Shown piece by piece: positions 39,707-48,426 of a stretch of 64,000 nt of DNA. The position numbers and the translations under genes were made by a program. Position 1 is the stretch's first letter; each line of letters starts with the position of its first letter. The notes under the pieces were generated by a model. The model was not told the origin of the DNA. It saw only the letters and a program-made list of their open reading frames with translations, and did not search any database. Source of the DNA: CAZGSN01 sp964371655 (GTDB lineage: Bacteria; Desulfobacterota; Binatia; HRBIN30). The stretch covers positions 26,033 through 90,032 of the forward strand of contig CAYJOD010000019.1 of assembly GCA_964371655.1 (NCBI GenBank), written 5' to 3'.

Positions 39707-42010
39707 TCAGTCGTCCTCAAGCTCGGCGCCAACCTCGGCGGTTACGCGCGACATCTCGCTCTCGGCAAGCGGGGTGATGTCGAACTTCAGGTTTCCTTCG
39801 ACGCTGTCGATCGAGATGCGGCCACCGTCACGAAGCTTCCCGAACAGGATCTCGTCTGCCAGCACGCGCTTGATCTCCGTCTGGATGAGCCGCGCCATCG
39901 GACGCGCGCCGAACGCTCTATCGAACCCCTTCGCCGCCAAGTAGCGCCGCGCCTCCGGCGTGATCTGGATGAACACCTTCTTCTCGTTGAGCTGCGCGTC
40001 GAGCTCGAGAATGAACTTGTCGACAACCCGCTCAATGATTTCGGGTGGAAGCGAGGAGAAGGCAATGATCGCATCGAGACGGTTGCGGAACTCAGGGCTG
40101 AACAGCTTTTCGATGATCTTCGCACCTTGATGCTCGTTGGTGCGCCCGCCAAACCCGATCGCTTCCGCCGCCATCTCATGCGCGCCGGCGTTGGTCGTCA
40201 TGATCAGGATGACGTTGCGAAAGTCCGCCTTGCGCCCGTTGTTGTCCGTCAGCGTCGCATGGTCCATCACTTGGAGAAGGATGTTGAAGAGATTCGGGTG
40301 CGCCTTCTCGATTTCATCGAGCAGCAACACCGCGTGCGGGGTCTTGCGAATCGCATCGGTCAACATCCCGCCTTGATCGAAGCCGACATACCCCGGAGGT
40401 GCGCCGATCAATCGCGATACGGTGTGCGCCTCCATGTACTCGCTCATGTCGAAACGCAGGAATTCGATGCCCAGAGCGGATGCAAGTTGCTTGGCGACCT
40501 CGGTCTTTCCCACTCCGGTCGGGCCCGAAAACAGAAAGCTGCCCACCGGCCTCTCGGGCTGGCCCAGTCCGGCGCGCGATAGCTTGATGGCCGACGCCAG
40601 AGCCGCGATCGCTTCGTCCTGCCCGAACACCGTCAGCTTCAGATCACGGTCCAGGTTCCCGAGGCGATCGCGATCCGATACCGATACCGAACGCGGCGGA
40701 ATCTTCGCCATGGTCGCAACGATGGCCTCGACATCCCTCACCCGCACCTTCTTCTCGCCCTCGCCACCCTGCATCTGCATGGTCGCTCCGGCCTCATCGA
40801 TCACGTCGAGCGCCTTGTCCGGCAGAAAGCGCTCGTTGATGTGACGAGCCGAGAGGTCGACGGCGGCGCGCAACGCCGCCGGGGTGTAGGTCACTCGGTG
40901 ATGCTCTTCGTAGTGGCGCTTGAGCCCGCGGACGATCTCATGCGCTTCGTCCACGCTTGGCTCATTGATCTCGATCTTCTGGAAGCGGCGCACCAACGCA
41001 CGGTCGCGCTCGAAGTAGTTCTTGTAGTCGTGATAGGTCGTCGCACCGATGCAACGCAGCTCTCCCGAGGCCAGCGCCGGCTTGAGGATATTTGAGGCAT
41101 CGAGCGAGCCGCCACTCGCCGATCCGGCCCCGACGACCGTGTGAATCTCGTCGATGAACAGAATCGACCCCGGCTGCTTCTTGAGAGCCGCCAGCACATT
41201 CTTGAGCCGCTGCTCGAAGTCACCGCGGAATCGCGTCCCGGCCAGCAACGCACCCATGTCGAGGGCGTAGACCTTCGCGTCCTTGAGAGCCGCCGGCACC
41301 TTGCCCTGCTGGATCTGCAGAGCCAGCCCTTCCGCCAAGGCCGTCTTGCCAACCCCGGGCTCGCCGACAAACACCGGGTTGTTCTTACGCCGCCGGCAAA
41401 GAACCCGCGCCGTACGCGCCAACTCCGGCTCGCGCCCGATCAGCGGATCGATCTTGCCTTCGGCCGCGCGCGCAACCAGGTCGGTGGTGTACTGCGCCAG
41501 CGGATCACGCTTCGGCCGGCTGCTTCCGCCTTCGTTTCCCGGTTCTTCCGCCGTCTCGCCGGCGGGCTCTTCCGTAATCTTCGAGACGCCGTGGGAGATG
41601 AAGCTGATCACGTCGAGACGCGTGATGCCCTGCTGTTCGAGACAGTACGCGGCGTAGGAGTCCGGTTCGCGAAAGATCGCGACCAACACGTTGCGACCCT
41701 GGATTTCTTCGTGGCCCGCCGATTGTACGTGGGCGGCGGCTCGTTGAACGACGCGTTGGAAGGCGAGCGTGTGTTGCGGTGAGACCTCACCACCCTCGGG
41801 TAGCTTGTCCATGCGATCTTTGAGGAAGCGATCCAGCTGACGCTTGACCTTGGTGAGATCGCCGCCGCACTGGCGCACGATCTCGGCGACATCCGCGTCT
41901 TCGAGGAGCGCGTAGAGCAGATGCTCCAGGCACACGAACTCGTGCCGCCGGCGCCGCGCTTCGCTGAGCGCCAGGGCCAGGGAGATTTCCAATTCATGAC
42001 TGATGCGCAT
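39707..42010 (-). CDS. clpA: ClpA AAA+ unfoldase of the ClpAP protease
   Basis: This 767-residue protein has the ClpA N-domain (~1-145), and AAA-1 with GEPGVGKT (216-223) and FIDEIH (285-290). AAA-2 has GPTGVGKT (496-503), LLDEIEKAH (563-571) and the ClpP-docking tripeptide IGF (618-620). There is no ClpB-type coiled-coil insertion. A linker rich in Glu/Gly (~146-165) joins the N-domain. GGGAGG lies nine bases before ATG 42010. It follows clpS by 20 bp on the same strand, the standard pair. No clpP is in the window. Confidence 0.95.
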   Translation of the reverse strand: MRISHELEISLALALSEARRRRHEFVCLEHLLYALLEDADVAEIVRQCGGDLTKVKRQLDRFLKDRMDKLPEGGEVSPQHTLAFQRVVQRAAAHVQSAGHEEIQGRNVLVAIFREPDSYAAYCLEQQGITRLDVISFISHGVSKITEEPAGETAEEPGNEGGSSRPKRDPLAQYTTDLVARAAEGKIDPLIGREPELARTARVLCRRRKNNPVFVGEPGVGKTALAEGLALQIQQGKVPAALKDAKVYALDMGALLAGTRFRGDFEQRLKNVLAALKKQPGSILFIDEIHTVVGAGSASGGSLDASNILKPALASGELRCIGATTYHDYKNYFERDRALVRRFQKIEINEPSVDEAHEIVRGLKRHYEEHHRVTYTPAALRAAVDLSARHINERFLPDKALDVIDEAGATMQMQGGEGEKKVRVRDVEAIVATMAKIPPRSVSVSDRDRLGNLDRDLKLTVFGQDEAIAALASAIKLSRAGLGQPERPVGSFLFSGPTGVGKTEVAKQLASALGIEFLRFDMSEYMEAHTVSRLIGAPPGYVGFDQGGMLTDAIRKTPHAVLLLDEIEKAHPNLFNILLQVMDHATLTDNNGRKADFRNVILIMTTNAGAHEMAAEAIGFGGRTNEHQGAKIIEKLFSPEFRNRLDAIIAFSSLPPEIIERVVDKFILELDAQLNEKKVFIQITPEARRYLAAKGFDRAFGARPMARLIQTEIKRVLADEILFGKLRDGGRISIDSVEGNLKFDITPLAESEMSRVTAEVGAELEDD

Positions 42011-42030
42011 TCCTCACAACCTCCCGGTAG

Positions 42031-42357
42031 TCACTCTTCTTCTAGACTGCAGCGCAGCGGATACTCATTCTGCCTTGCCAGCGCCTCGACCCGTCGCACT
42101 CGCGTCTCGCCGACTTCAAGCGTGTAAACGCCGGCGACTCCGAGGCCGCTGCGATGGACGTGCATCATGATCTGGAACGCTTCGGCTTCCGAGCGATGGA
42201 AGATGGACATCAGGACGAACACCACGAATTCCATCGTGGTGTAGTCGTCGTTGTGCAGAAGCACCTTGTACATCTTCGGCTTCTGCAGCTTGCGTTCGCT
42301 GCGAGTCTTGGTGACGACGCCCGCTTCGTCATCGAGGGCGTTGTGATCCTCCGCCAT
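42031..42357 (-). CDS. clpS: ClpS adaptor of ClpAP
   Basis: This 108-residue protein matches ClpS: KPKMYKVLLHNDDYTTMEFVV holds the N-degron-binding Asn-Asp-Asp, and MSIFHRSEAEAFQIMMHVHRSGLGVAGVYTLEVGETR the core helices. It delivers N-end-rule substrates to ClpA. It is directly upstream of clpA, so expression of both should be coupled. Confidence 0.95.
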   Translation of the reverse strand: MAEDHNALDDEAGVVTKTRSERKLQKPKMYKVLLHNDDYTTMEFVVFVLMSIFHRSEAEAFQIMMHVHRSGLGVAGVYTLEVGETRVRRVEALARQNEYPLRCSLEEE

Positions 42358-42520
42358 GCGAGCGGGAGGATAGCAGCGGATTCCCCGTCAACAATCGTGC
42401 GTCGCCCGTAGCGGCGCCGCATCCCGTGCTTCGATGCCGAGTGGCAAAGGAGGAGGGCCTTGGCAGCCGCTGTTTGTCAGCAGCTCAGCGCTTCGATTCC
42501 ACCCGTAGCCACGCTCTGGC

Positions 42521-42652
42521 GAGGTTGTCTCAAGACCTCTTGGTGGTACAGGCTGGAAGCCTATACCACCAAGGCTTTCTGCACTGGGATTGGGTTCTTG
42601 GTGGTATAGGCCTTTGGCCTGTACCACCTTACCGAGGTTTTGAGACAACCTC
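42521..42652. repeat. Nested hairpin: GAGGTTGTCTCAA arms around two GGTGGTACAGGC palindromes
   Basis: The outer arms GAGGTTGTCTCAAGACCTC and GAGGTTTTGAGACAACCTC enclose TTGGTGGTACAGGCTGGAAG-CCTATACCACC and GGTGGTATAGGCCTTTGGCC-TGTACCACC, each with its own dyad. Around it (42490-42525, 42650-42690, 42700-42800) are several GTAGCCACGCTCTGGCGAG-like pieces related to 48237-48316. No gene is seen in 42358-42810. Confidence 0.88.
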
Positions 42653-42810
42653 TGGCGAGCGCGGCTACGATAGCAGATGTCTGCGCCGTGTATGTCTGAA
42701 CGTAGCCGCGGCCGCCAAGGCCGTGGCCGGCGCTGTTCGCCTACAGTTCCGTGCCTCGATTCCACCTGACGCCACGCTCTGGCGAGCGCGACGACGATAG
42801 CAGACCTGGT

Positions 42811-44823
42811 CTAACGCCGGACCAAACCTCGCACCGCAGCGGCGACATGTTGGGCCGTGAGTCCGAACTCCGCGAACACGGTCTTCGCCGGCGCCGACGC
42901 ACCGAAACGGTCGACGCCGATGGCGACGCCACGGTCACCGATCCAACGGTGCCAGCCGAACGTCACCCCGGCTTCGACCGAGACACGCGCCGTAACCGCC
43001 GCCGGCAACACCGCTTCGCGGTACGCGACGTCCTGAGCTTCGAAGGTTTCCCAGCACGGCATCGATACGACGCGGACGCCGATACCCTCTTGAGCGAGCA
43101 GCTCGCGTGCCGCCACGGCGAGTTGGACCTCCGAACCGGTGGCGATCACGATGGCATCGAGCCGAGGCGCCGCCTCGAGCAACACATACGCCCCGCGCGC
43201 CAAGCCGGAGGCCGGCGCCGCCTGCGTGCGGTCGACGATCGGCAAGCCCTGTCGCGACAGGATCAGAGCGACCGGGCCGCTCGTATGCGTCATCGCCCAG
43301 CGCCACGCCTCGACCGTCTCGTTGCCGTCGGCGGGACGAACCACGGCCAGGTTCGGCATGGCCCGCAACGACATGAGGTGCTCGACCGGCTGATGCGTCG
43401 GACCGTCTTCGCCGACGCCGACAGAGTCATGCGTCCACACGTAGATCACCGGCAGCGCGTTCAAGGCGGCCAGCCGTACCGCCGGCCGCATGTAGTCGCT
43501 GAAGACGAAGAAGGTCGCGACGAACGGCCGCAGACCGCCGTGATACGCCATGCCATTCGCGATCGCGCCCATCGCGTGCTCGCGCACGCCGAAGTGTAGA
43601 TTGCGTCCCGCCCCCGTAGCGGCGTCGAACGAACCCTTCTCCGTCAACGCCGTCGTCGTCGACACGGAGAGATCGGCATCGCCGCCAACCAGAGTGGGGA
43701 CGCGCTTGGCGATCGCGTTCATCACCTTGCCACCCGCCTGGCGAGTGGCCGGCGATTCCGTCGTCGCGAAGGTGGGCAGATCGGCATCCCAGCCGCCCGG
43801 CAGCTTGCCGCGCAGGGTGTCTTCCCACTCCCTGGCCAGTTCGGGATGAGCCTTCGCCCAAGCGTCGACGCGCTGCTGCCACTCGGCTTGCGCCGCCTGG
43901 CCACGGGCGCGAGCCGTCAGGAGCTGACGCTGCGCTTCGTCCGGCACGTAAAAGGTCTTGGTCGGATCCCATCCCAACCACTCCTTGGTCAGGCGAACCT
44001 CGGCATCACCCAACGGTGAGCCGTGCGCTGCGGCTTTGCCGTGCTTGTTCGGAGAGCCGTAGCCGATCGTCGTGCGTACGATGATCAGCGAAGGATGCTT
44101 GTCGTCGGCAACCGCGGCGGCGAGAGCACGATCGATCGCGGCGGTGTCGCCATCGCCTGCGTCGACCTGCTGCACCTGCCAGCCGTAGGCCCGGTAGCGC
44201 GCGCCCACGTCCTCGGTGAAGGTAAGGGACGTCGGCCCGTCGAGCGACACGTGGTTGCTGTCGTACAGGCAGATGAGCTTGCCCAGCCCGAGGTGTCCGG
44301 CCAGCGACGCACCTTCCGAACACACACCCTCCATCATGTCGCCGTCGGTGAGCAGCGCAAAGGTGCGATGATCCACGATGCTGTGCCCAGGGCGATTGAA
44401 CCGCTGCGCCAGCATGCGTTCCGCGATCGCCATACCGATGGCGTTCGCCGACCCCTGCCCCAGCGGTCCAGTGGTCGCCTCGACACCGGGAGTGACGCGG
44501 TACTCTGGGTGCCCGGGCGTGCGGCTCTCCCACTGGCGAAAGTTCTGAATGTCATCGAGGCTGAGGTCGTAACCGGTGAGGTGCAGCAACGCATAGAGCA
44601 ACATGCTGCCGTGTCCGCCGGAAAGCACGAAGCGATCACGATCCGGCCACGTAGGATCGGCTGGATTATGGCGCAGGTGGTACTGCCAGAGAACGTACGC
44701 CATCGGCGCCGCGCCCATCGGCAATCCAGGATGTCCGGAGTTCGCCTTCTGAACCGCGTCGACGGCCAGAAGTCGAATGGTGTTGATACACAGATCTTCG
44801 AGGCTCTTATCCGCCCTATCCAC
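42811..44823 (-). CDS. tkt: Transketolase
   Basis: This 670-residue ThDP enzyme moves two-carbon units between sugar phosphates. GHPGLPMGAAPMAYVLW (~31-47) and LSGGHGSMLLYALLHLTG carry the conserved active-site His residues. LTDGDMMEGVCSEGASLAGH is the ThDP/Mg motif, and FGVREHAMGAIANG with THDSVGVGEDGPTHQPVEH lie in the pyrimidine domain. It starts at GTG 44823. It is the last of three same-strand genes (FGGY kinase, SPL-type enzyme, transketolase) with gaps of 93 and 289 bp. The kinase could supply xylulose-5-phosphate to this enzyme. Confidence 0.95.
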   Translation of the reverse strand: MDRADKSLEDLCINTIRLLAVDAVQKANSGHPGLPMGAAPMAYVLWQYHLRHNPADPTWPDRDRFVLSGGHGSMLLYALLHLTGYDLSLDDIQNFRQWESRTPGHPEYRVTPGVEATTGPLGQGSANAIGMAIAERMLAQRFNRPGHSIVDHRTFALLTDGDMMEGVCSEGASLAGHLGLGKLICLYDSNHVSLDGPTSLTFTEDVGARYRAYGWQVQQVDAGDGDTAAIDRALAAAVADDKHPSLIIVRTTIGYGSPNKHGKAAAHGSPLGDAEVRLTKEWLGWDPTKTFYVPDEAQRQLLTARARGQAAQAEWQQRVDAWAKAHPELAREWEDTLRGKLPGGWDADLPTFATTESPATRQAGGKVMNAIAKRVPTLVGGDADLSVSTTTALTEKGSFDAATGAGRNLHFGVREHAMGAIANGMAYHGGLRPFVATFFVFSDYMRPAVRLAALNALPVIYVWTHDSVGVGEDGPTHQPVEHLMSLRAMPNLAVVRPADGNETVEAWRWAMTHTSGPVALILSRQGLPIVDRTQAAPASGLARGAYVLLEAAPRLDAIVIATGSEVQLAVAARELLAQEGIGVRVVSMPCWETFEAQDVAYREAVLPAAVTARVSVEAGVTFGWHRWIGDRGVAIGVDRFGASAPAKTVFAEFGLTAQHVAAAVRGLVRR

Positions 44824-45000
44824 GCCCTACCCTTTCATGATCGGAATTGGATCGAGCTTCTATCCGATTCGCTTCCGCCATGCACCCCCTGTTGCGATGA
44901 AATCGCTCGCAGCGTCGTGGAGATTCGCGGCGTCGCCGCCATCGGCGGCTCCCACCCTGATCCTCGGTTAGCCTCTTGGCCGGAAAGTCTTGCGCAGCAC

Positions 45001-45104
45001 GGAAAGGAAATGGAAAACCGGAAACAGGAAACCGGGAACCGGAGGCCGGTCAATTTACCGGTTTTCCATCTCCGGTCTTCGGTTTCCGGTTTTCCATTTC
45101 TTCC
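45001..45104. repeat. CCGGTTTTCC-type hairpin, copy 1
   Basis: GGAAATGGAAAACCGGAAAC-AGGAAACCGGGAACCGG pairs with CCGGTTTTCCATCTCCGG-TCTTCGGTTTCCGG. A relative is at 53159-53260. It fills most of the 289 bp between the SPL-type and transketolase genes. Confidence 0.88.
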
Positions 45105-45112
45105 TCGTCGAC

Positions 45113-46543
45113 TCATCCACCGCCATGCGGTACGTCCTGCGAGGCGTCGAGGAATCCGATCATGAAGTCGCTGACCATCTTGCGGATCTCAGGAATGTCT
45201 TTGGGCACCCCGCCGTAGATCGCCGCACTCGCCGCCGTGTCGCGTGGCGGATTGAGGGCGTAGCGCACCGCTTCGCCGAGATCCTGCGCGAACGTCTCGA
45301 CCACGCCCGGCTGGGTTTGCGGCCGCGTCACGCACATGTGGATGGCGTTGGGATATTGCTGACCGTTGAAACGCCAGCCGCGCGTCTTCATGAAGTCGTT
45401 GACGTGGTAGATGTCGAAGACGTCCGACGTGAATGAAAAGCACCACGTTGGCTTGCCCATCAGGCGCAGCTCGGAATGGCGACGCACCGCCGCTTGCATC
45501 GCGAATGCGGTTTCGAAGATCGCTTTGGCGTAACGCAGATAGCCCTCGCGTCCGAGACTGAGCATCGACGCCCACGTCGCCGCGAGCAGACCGCCGGAGC
45601 GGCTGCCGGCGAGCCCGGGTGAGAAGTACTTGCCCCCCGGCCATTCGGGGCTGAGGAAGTACTGATACTTGCGCAGCTCGCGATCGCGATACATCACCAC
45701 CGAAGTTCCCTTGAGACCGTAGCCGTACTTGTGCGTATCGGCCGAAATGCTGGTCACACCCGGGAGACGGAAGTCGAAGACCGGTATGTCGTACCCCAGC
45801 TGCTGTCCCCACGGCAGAATGAAGCCTCCAAGACAGCCGTCGACGTGCAATCCGATGTCGTGTTTCACGGCGATCTCGGAAAGCTCGGCGATCGGATCGA
45901 TCGTACCGTACGGGTAGTTGCCGGCGGAGCCGACGAGGAGGACCGTGTTCTCGTTGACGTGCGCACGCACGAAGTCAACATCGACCTGGGTGCTGCGCGC
46001 ATCGACGGGAGCGCGCACGATCTCCATTCCGAACAAATGCGCGCCCTTCTCGAAGGCGGGATGCGCCGTTTCCGGAAGGATAATCTGCGGCGCCTTGATG
46101 CCGCGTTCGGCGCGGAAGCGGTCGCGGTAGGTGACCAGCGCGGTGATGATACTCTCAGTGCCGCCGGAGGTCACCGAGCCGCAAGGCGTCTCGTTGGGAT
46201 GGTGTGTGGAAACCGCATCGGCGTGCATGAGATCGAGAGTCATGGCGACGATTTCGCCTTCGAAACGCGTCGCGCTCGGGCACATGTCGCGCTGCAGCGC
46301 GTTGACGTGCGAGTACAACGAGAAGGCTTGGTTGAGAAATGCGTAATGGTCCATGTCGCCACAGTACATGGTCCCCGAGCACTTCCCGGTCTGCCAGAAG
46401 TCGTCTTCCTCGCGCGCCATCGCACCCAGCTCATCGAGAACCTCGGCGCGCGCGCGTCCCTTCTCCGGAAGCCGTTCGTTGACGCCGAAGCGCTCGGCGT
46501 AGGGGTAGACCTTGCCGAGCACGCTGTCCTTCAGATCCGCCAT
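45113..46543 (-). CDS. PLP-dependent sphingosine-1-phosphate lyase / decarboxylase-family enzyme (copy 2)
   Basis: This 476-residue protein is a paralogue of the enzyme at 6931-8370. TSGGTES is at 125-131, HVDGCLGGF at 233-241 and ADTHKYGYG with PLP Lys272, flanked by the same PGVTSIS segment. It has a longer N-terminal part (KCSGTMYCGDMDHYAFLNQA) that is typical of the SPL branch. AAGGAGG precedes ATG 46543. It lies between an FGGY sugar kinase and transketolase on one strand. It may cleave a phosphorylated amino-alcohol, giving an aldehyde plus phosphoethanolamine, but the substrate is not known. Confidence 0.85.
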   Translation of the reverse strand: MADLKDSVLGKVYPYAERFGVNERLPEKGRARAEVLDELGAMAREEDDFWQTGKCSGTMYCGDMDHYAFLNQAFSLYSHVNALQRDMCPSATRFEGEIVAMTLDLMHADAVSTHHPNETPCGSVTSGGTESIITALVTYRDRFRAERGIKAPQIILPETAHPAFEKGAHLFGMEIVRAPVDARSTQVDVDFVRAHVNENTVLLVGSAGNYPYGTIDPIAELSEIAVKHDIGLHVDGCLGGFILPWGQQLGYDIPVFDFRLPGVTSISADTHKYGYGLKGTSVVMYRDRELRKYQYFLSPEWPGGKYFSPGLAGSRSGGLLAATWASMLSLGREGYLRYAKAIFETAFAMQAAVRRHSELRLMGKPTWCFSFTSDVFDIYHVNDFMKTRGWRFNGQQYPNAIHMCVTRPQTQPGVVETFAQDLGEAVRYALNPPRDTAASAAIYGGVPKDIPEIRKMVSDFMIGFLDASQDVPHGGG

Positions 46544-46571
46544 GTGTTCCTCCTTGCTACGGTTACGGCAC

Positions 46572-46605
46572 AGATCTCAAATTTCAGATCTCAAATTTCA
46601 GATCA
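46572..46605. repeat. Short tandem ATCTCAAATTTCAG
   Basis: The block GATCTCAAATTTCA occurs twice in tandem, with a partial third (GATCATAGACTTCAG), in the 93 bp between the FGGY kinase and the SPL-type gene. It is unusually AT-rich for this DNA. Its arms do not form a long hairpin. Confidence 0.7.
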
Positions 46606-46636
46606 TAGACTTCAGCGCGTGCGCCGCCGCCGGGGC

Positions 46637-48175
46637 TCAGCCATTGAGCGCCTCGAAGATCGGTCGGTTCTGTTCGAAGGCCGCGACGAACTGCGCAAAT
46701 AGCTTGTCGTAGATCTCGCGCCGCTCGCGGCGCGGTGCGTAATGACGCTTGATGCGGCAAAGCTTGCCGATATCGTCGAGACCCAACACCCCGAGCTCCA
46801 CGAAGGCGAGAAACGCGGTAGCGCGATTGTTGACGCTGCGCGAGTCGGCGAGTTGCGCCACCGGGCGATCGGTCACGTCCGCCATGATCTGCGACCACGC
46901 ATCGGACACCGCTCCACCGCCGGCAAAAAGCAGCTCGTCGAAACGTTGCTCCACGAACTCCTCCACACTTGGCAACACCCAGCGCATATTGAAGGCCACG
47001 CCCTCAAGGATGGCGCGCACCATGTGCGCGCGCGTGGTGTGCAGCGACATATTCAAGAAGCCGCCGCGGGTCTTCGCGTGGCTCCGCGGCGCCTGAGCAC
47101 CGGTGAGCCACGGCAGGAACAACAAGCCGTCGCTGCCGGGAGCTACGAGCTCGGCGGTTTGATCGACGCCCGCAAAGAGCTCGCCGCCGGCGTGGTCCGC
47201 CAGCGGGTCGCTGGCGAAAGCGATGTTGCGCAGGAAGTGATCGAGAGGTTTGCCGCCGAGCCCGTTCTCCGCCATCACCATGTGGCGACCGGCGATTGCA
47301 CTCGGCATGCTGACCAGGGCGTGCTCGAGGTCCGACTTCTTGCTGCCGACATGGGCCAGGACTTGGCTCGTCGTGCCGATGTTGATCGCACCATGGGTGC
47401 CGCGAAAGGTTGCGGTTCCGACCGCCACGGCCTGCGTGTCGTTCACACCGGAGAACACCGGGGTCGAGGGCTCGAGCCCGAGCTCGGTGGCAACCTCGGC
47501 GTGCAGCGTGCCGGCACGCGAGCCCACCGGCCGCAGCACCGGCAGCTTCGCGGCATCGACGCCGGCAAGATCGATCAAGCGTTGGCTGTAGATGGCTCGA
47601 TTGACGTCGCGATTGTCGGTGAGCAACAGCGGGAACGCGGTGCAAATGCTCGCCGAGCACTCGTGCGTGAGCTTGGCGATGATGAAGTCCATGGGCTCGA
47701 GATACTTATAGGTGCGCGCATGGATCTCCGGGCACTGTTCTTGAACCCACAGAATATGCGACAGCGAGTCGGTGCCCGTCGGCAAGGGCACCATCCCGTG
47801 GACGTCGACCCAAGTGGCAAGCGCGTCGGGGTGGCGGGCGTAGATATTGTGGCTCTGCGCCCGGCCGCGGCCGTCCATCCACAAAATCAGGTTCATCACC
47901 GGCCGCAGGTCGCGATCGACCGGCACGATGGAGAAATACTGGCTCGTGCAGGCGATGCCGGCGACCTCGCCGCGTTGGCCGCCGAGGTCGTGCAGGACCT
48001 GCTTCGCCGCACTCAGAACCGCCGCCCAGATTTCGTTTGCGTCCTGCTCCGCGCCGTCGGGCGGTAGCAGCTGCGTTTCTACGGACCGCGTCGCGATCGC
48101 AGCCAAGTCGCCGTCGTCACGCACCAGCGCGACCTTCAAACCGCTCGTCCCAAGATCAATCGACAGGATGTACAC
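46637..48175 (-). CDS. FGGY-family carbohydrate kinase (xylulokinase-like)
   Basis: This 512-residue kinase has the N-terminal phosphate-binding SIDLGTSGLKVAL (5-17), MDGRG near 100, GVNDTQAVAVG with the catalytic Asp in the FGGY signature region, INIGTTSQVL and the second-domain LLFLPWLTGAQAPRS and FAGGGAVSDAWSQIMADVTDRPV. It resembles xylulokinase most. The start is GTG 48175, without a strong Shine-Dalgarno sequence. Placed first before an SPL-type enzyme and transketolase, it likely phosphorylates a ketose or related polyol feeding that set. Confidence 0.88.
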   Translation of the reverse strand: MYILSIDLGTSGLKVALVRDDGDLAAIATRSVETQLLPPDGAEQDANEIWAAVLSAAKQVLHDLGGQRGEVAGIACTSQYFSIVPVDRDLRPVMNLILWMDGRGRAQSHNIYARHPDALATWVDVHGMVPLPTGTDSLSHILWVQEQCPEIHARTYKYLEPMDFIIAKLTHECSASICTAFPLLLTDNRDVNRAIYSQRLIDLAGVDAAKLPVLRPVGSRAGTLHAEVATELGLEPSTPVFSGVNDTQAVAVGTATFRGTHGAINIGTTSQVLAHVGSKKSDLEHALVSMPSAIAGRHMVMAENGLGGKPLDHFLRNIAFASDPLADHAGGELFAGVDQTAELVAPGSDGLLFLPWLTGAQAPRSHAKTRGGFLNMSLHTTRAHMVRAILEGVAFNMRWVLPSVEEFVEQRFDELLFAGGGAVSDAWSQIMADVTDRPVAQLADSRSVNNRATAFLAFVELGVLGLDDIGKLCRIKRHYAPRRERREIYDKLFAQFVAAFEQNRPIFEALNG

Positions 48176-48236
48176 GCGCCGCGCTTATTCTGCCGCGCAC
48201 CCGCGGAGTCAAGCGGCCGCAGGATCAGGGCTTAAG

Positions 48237-48316
48237 CGTAGCCGCGTTCGCCAGAACGTGGCCATAAGCCGTTTGGCTTCCATCCGACGGCCACCGTCTG
48301 GCGACGGCGGCTACGA
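48237..48316. repeat. CGTAGCCGCGTTCGCC / GGCGACGGCGGCTACG hairpin
   Basis: CGTAGCCGCGTTCGCCAGAA-CGTGGCC pairs with GGCCACCGTCTGGCG-ACGGCGGCTACG. An inner AAGCCGTTTGGCTT dyad sits in the loop. Diverged pieces occur around 42500-42800. It lies between the divergent FGGY kinase and HEAT-protein genes. Confidence 0.8.
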
Positions 48317-48426
48317 TTGCCATTCCAGTCGGCAGCTCGCAGTCGCCTGTCGACTGATGGCTGTCGATCGATCAGCGACAGCCCGCGCGTTTCCCGTTGG
48401 CCGCTACTTCTGCTAGGCAGGCCGGC

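Noticed and set aside
39707..40582. Plus-strand open frames across clpA.
   Set aside because: ClpA is complete and unmistakable on the minus strand.
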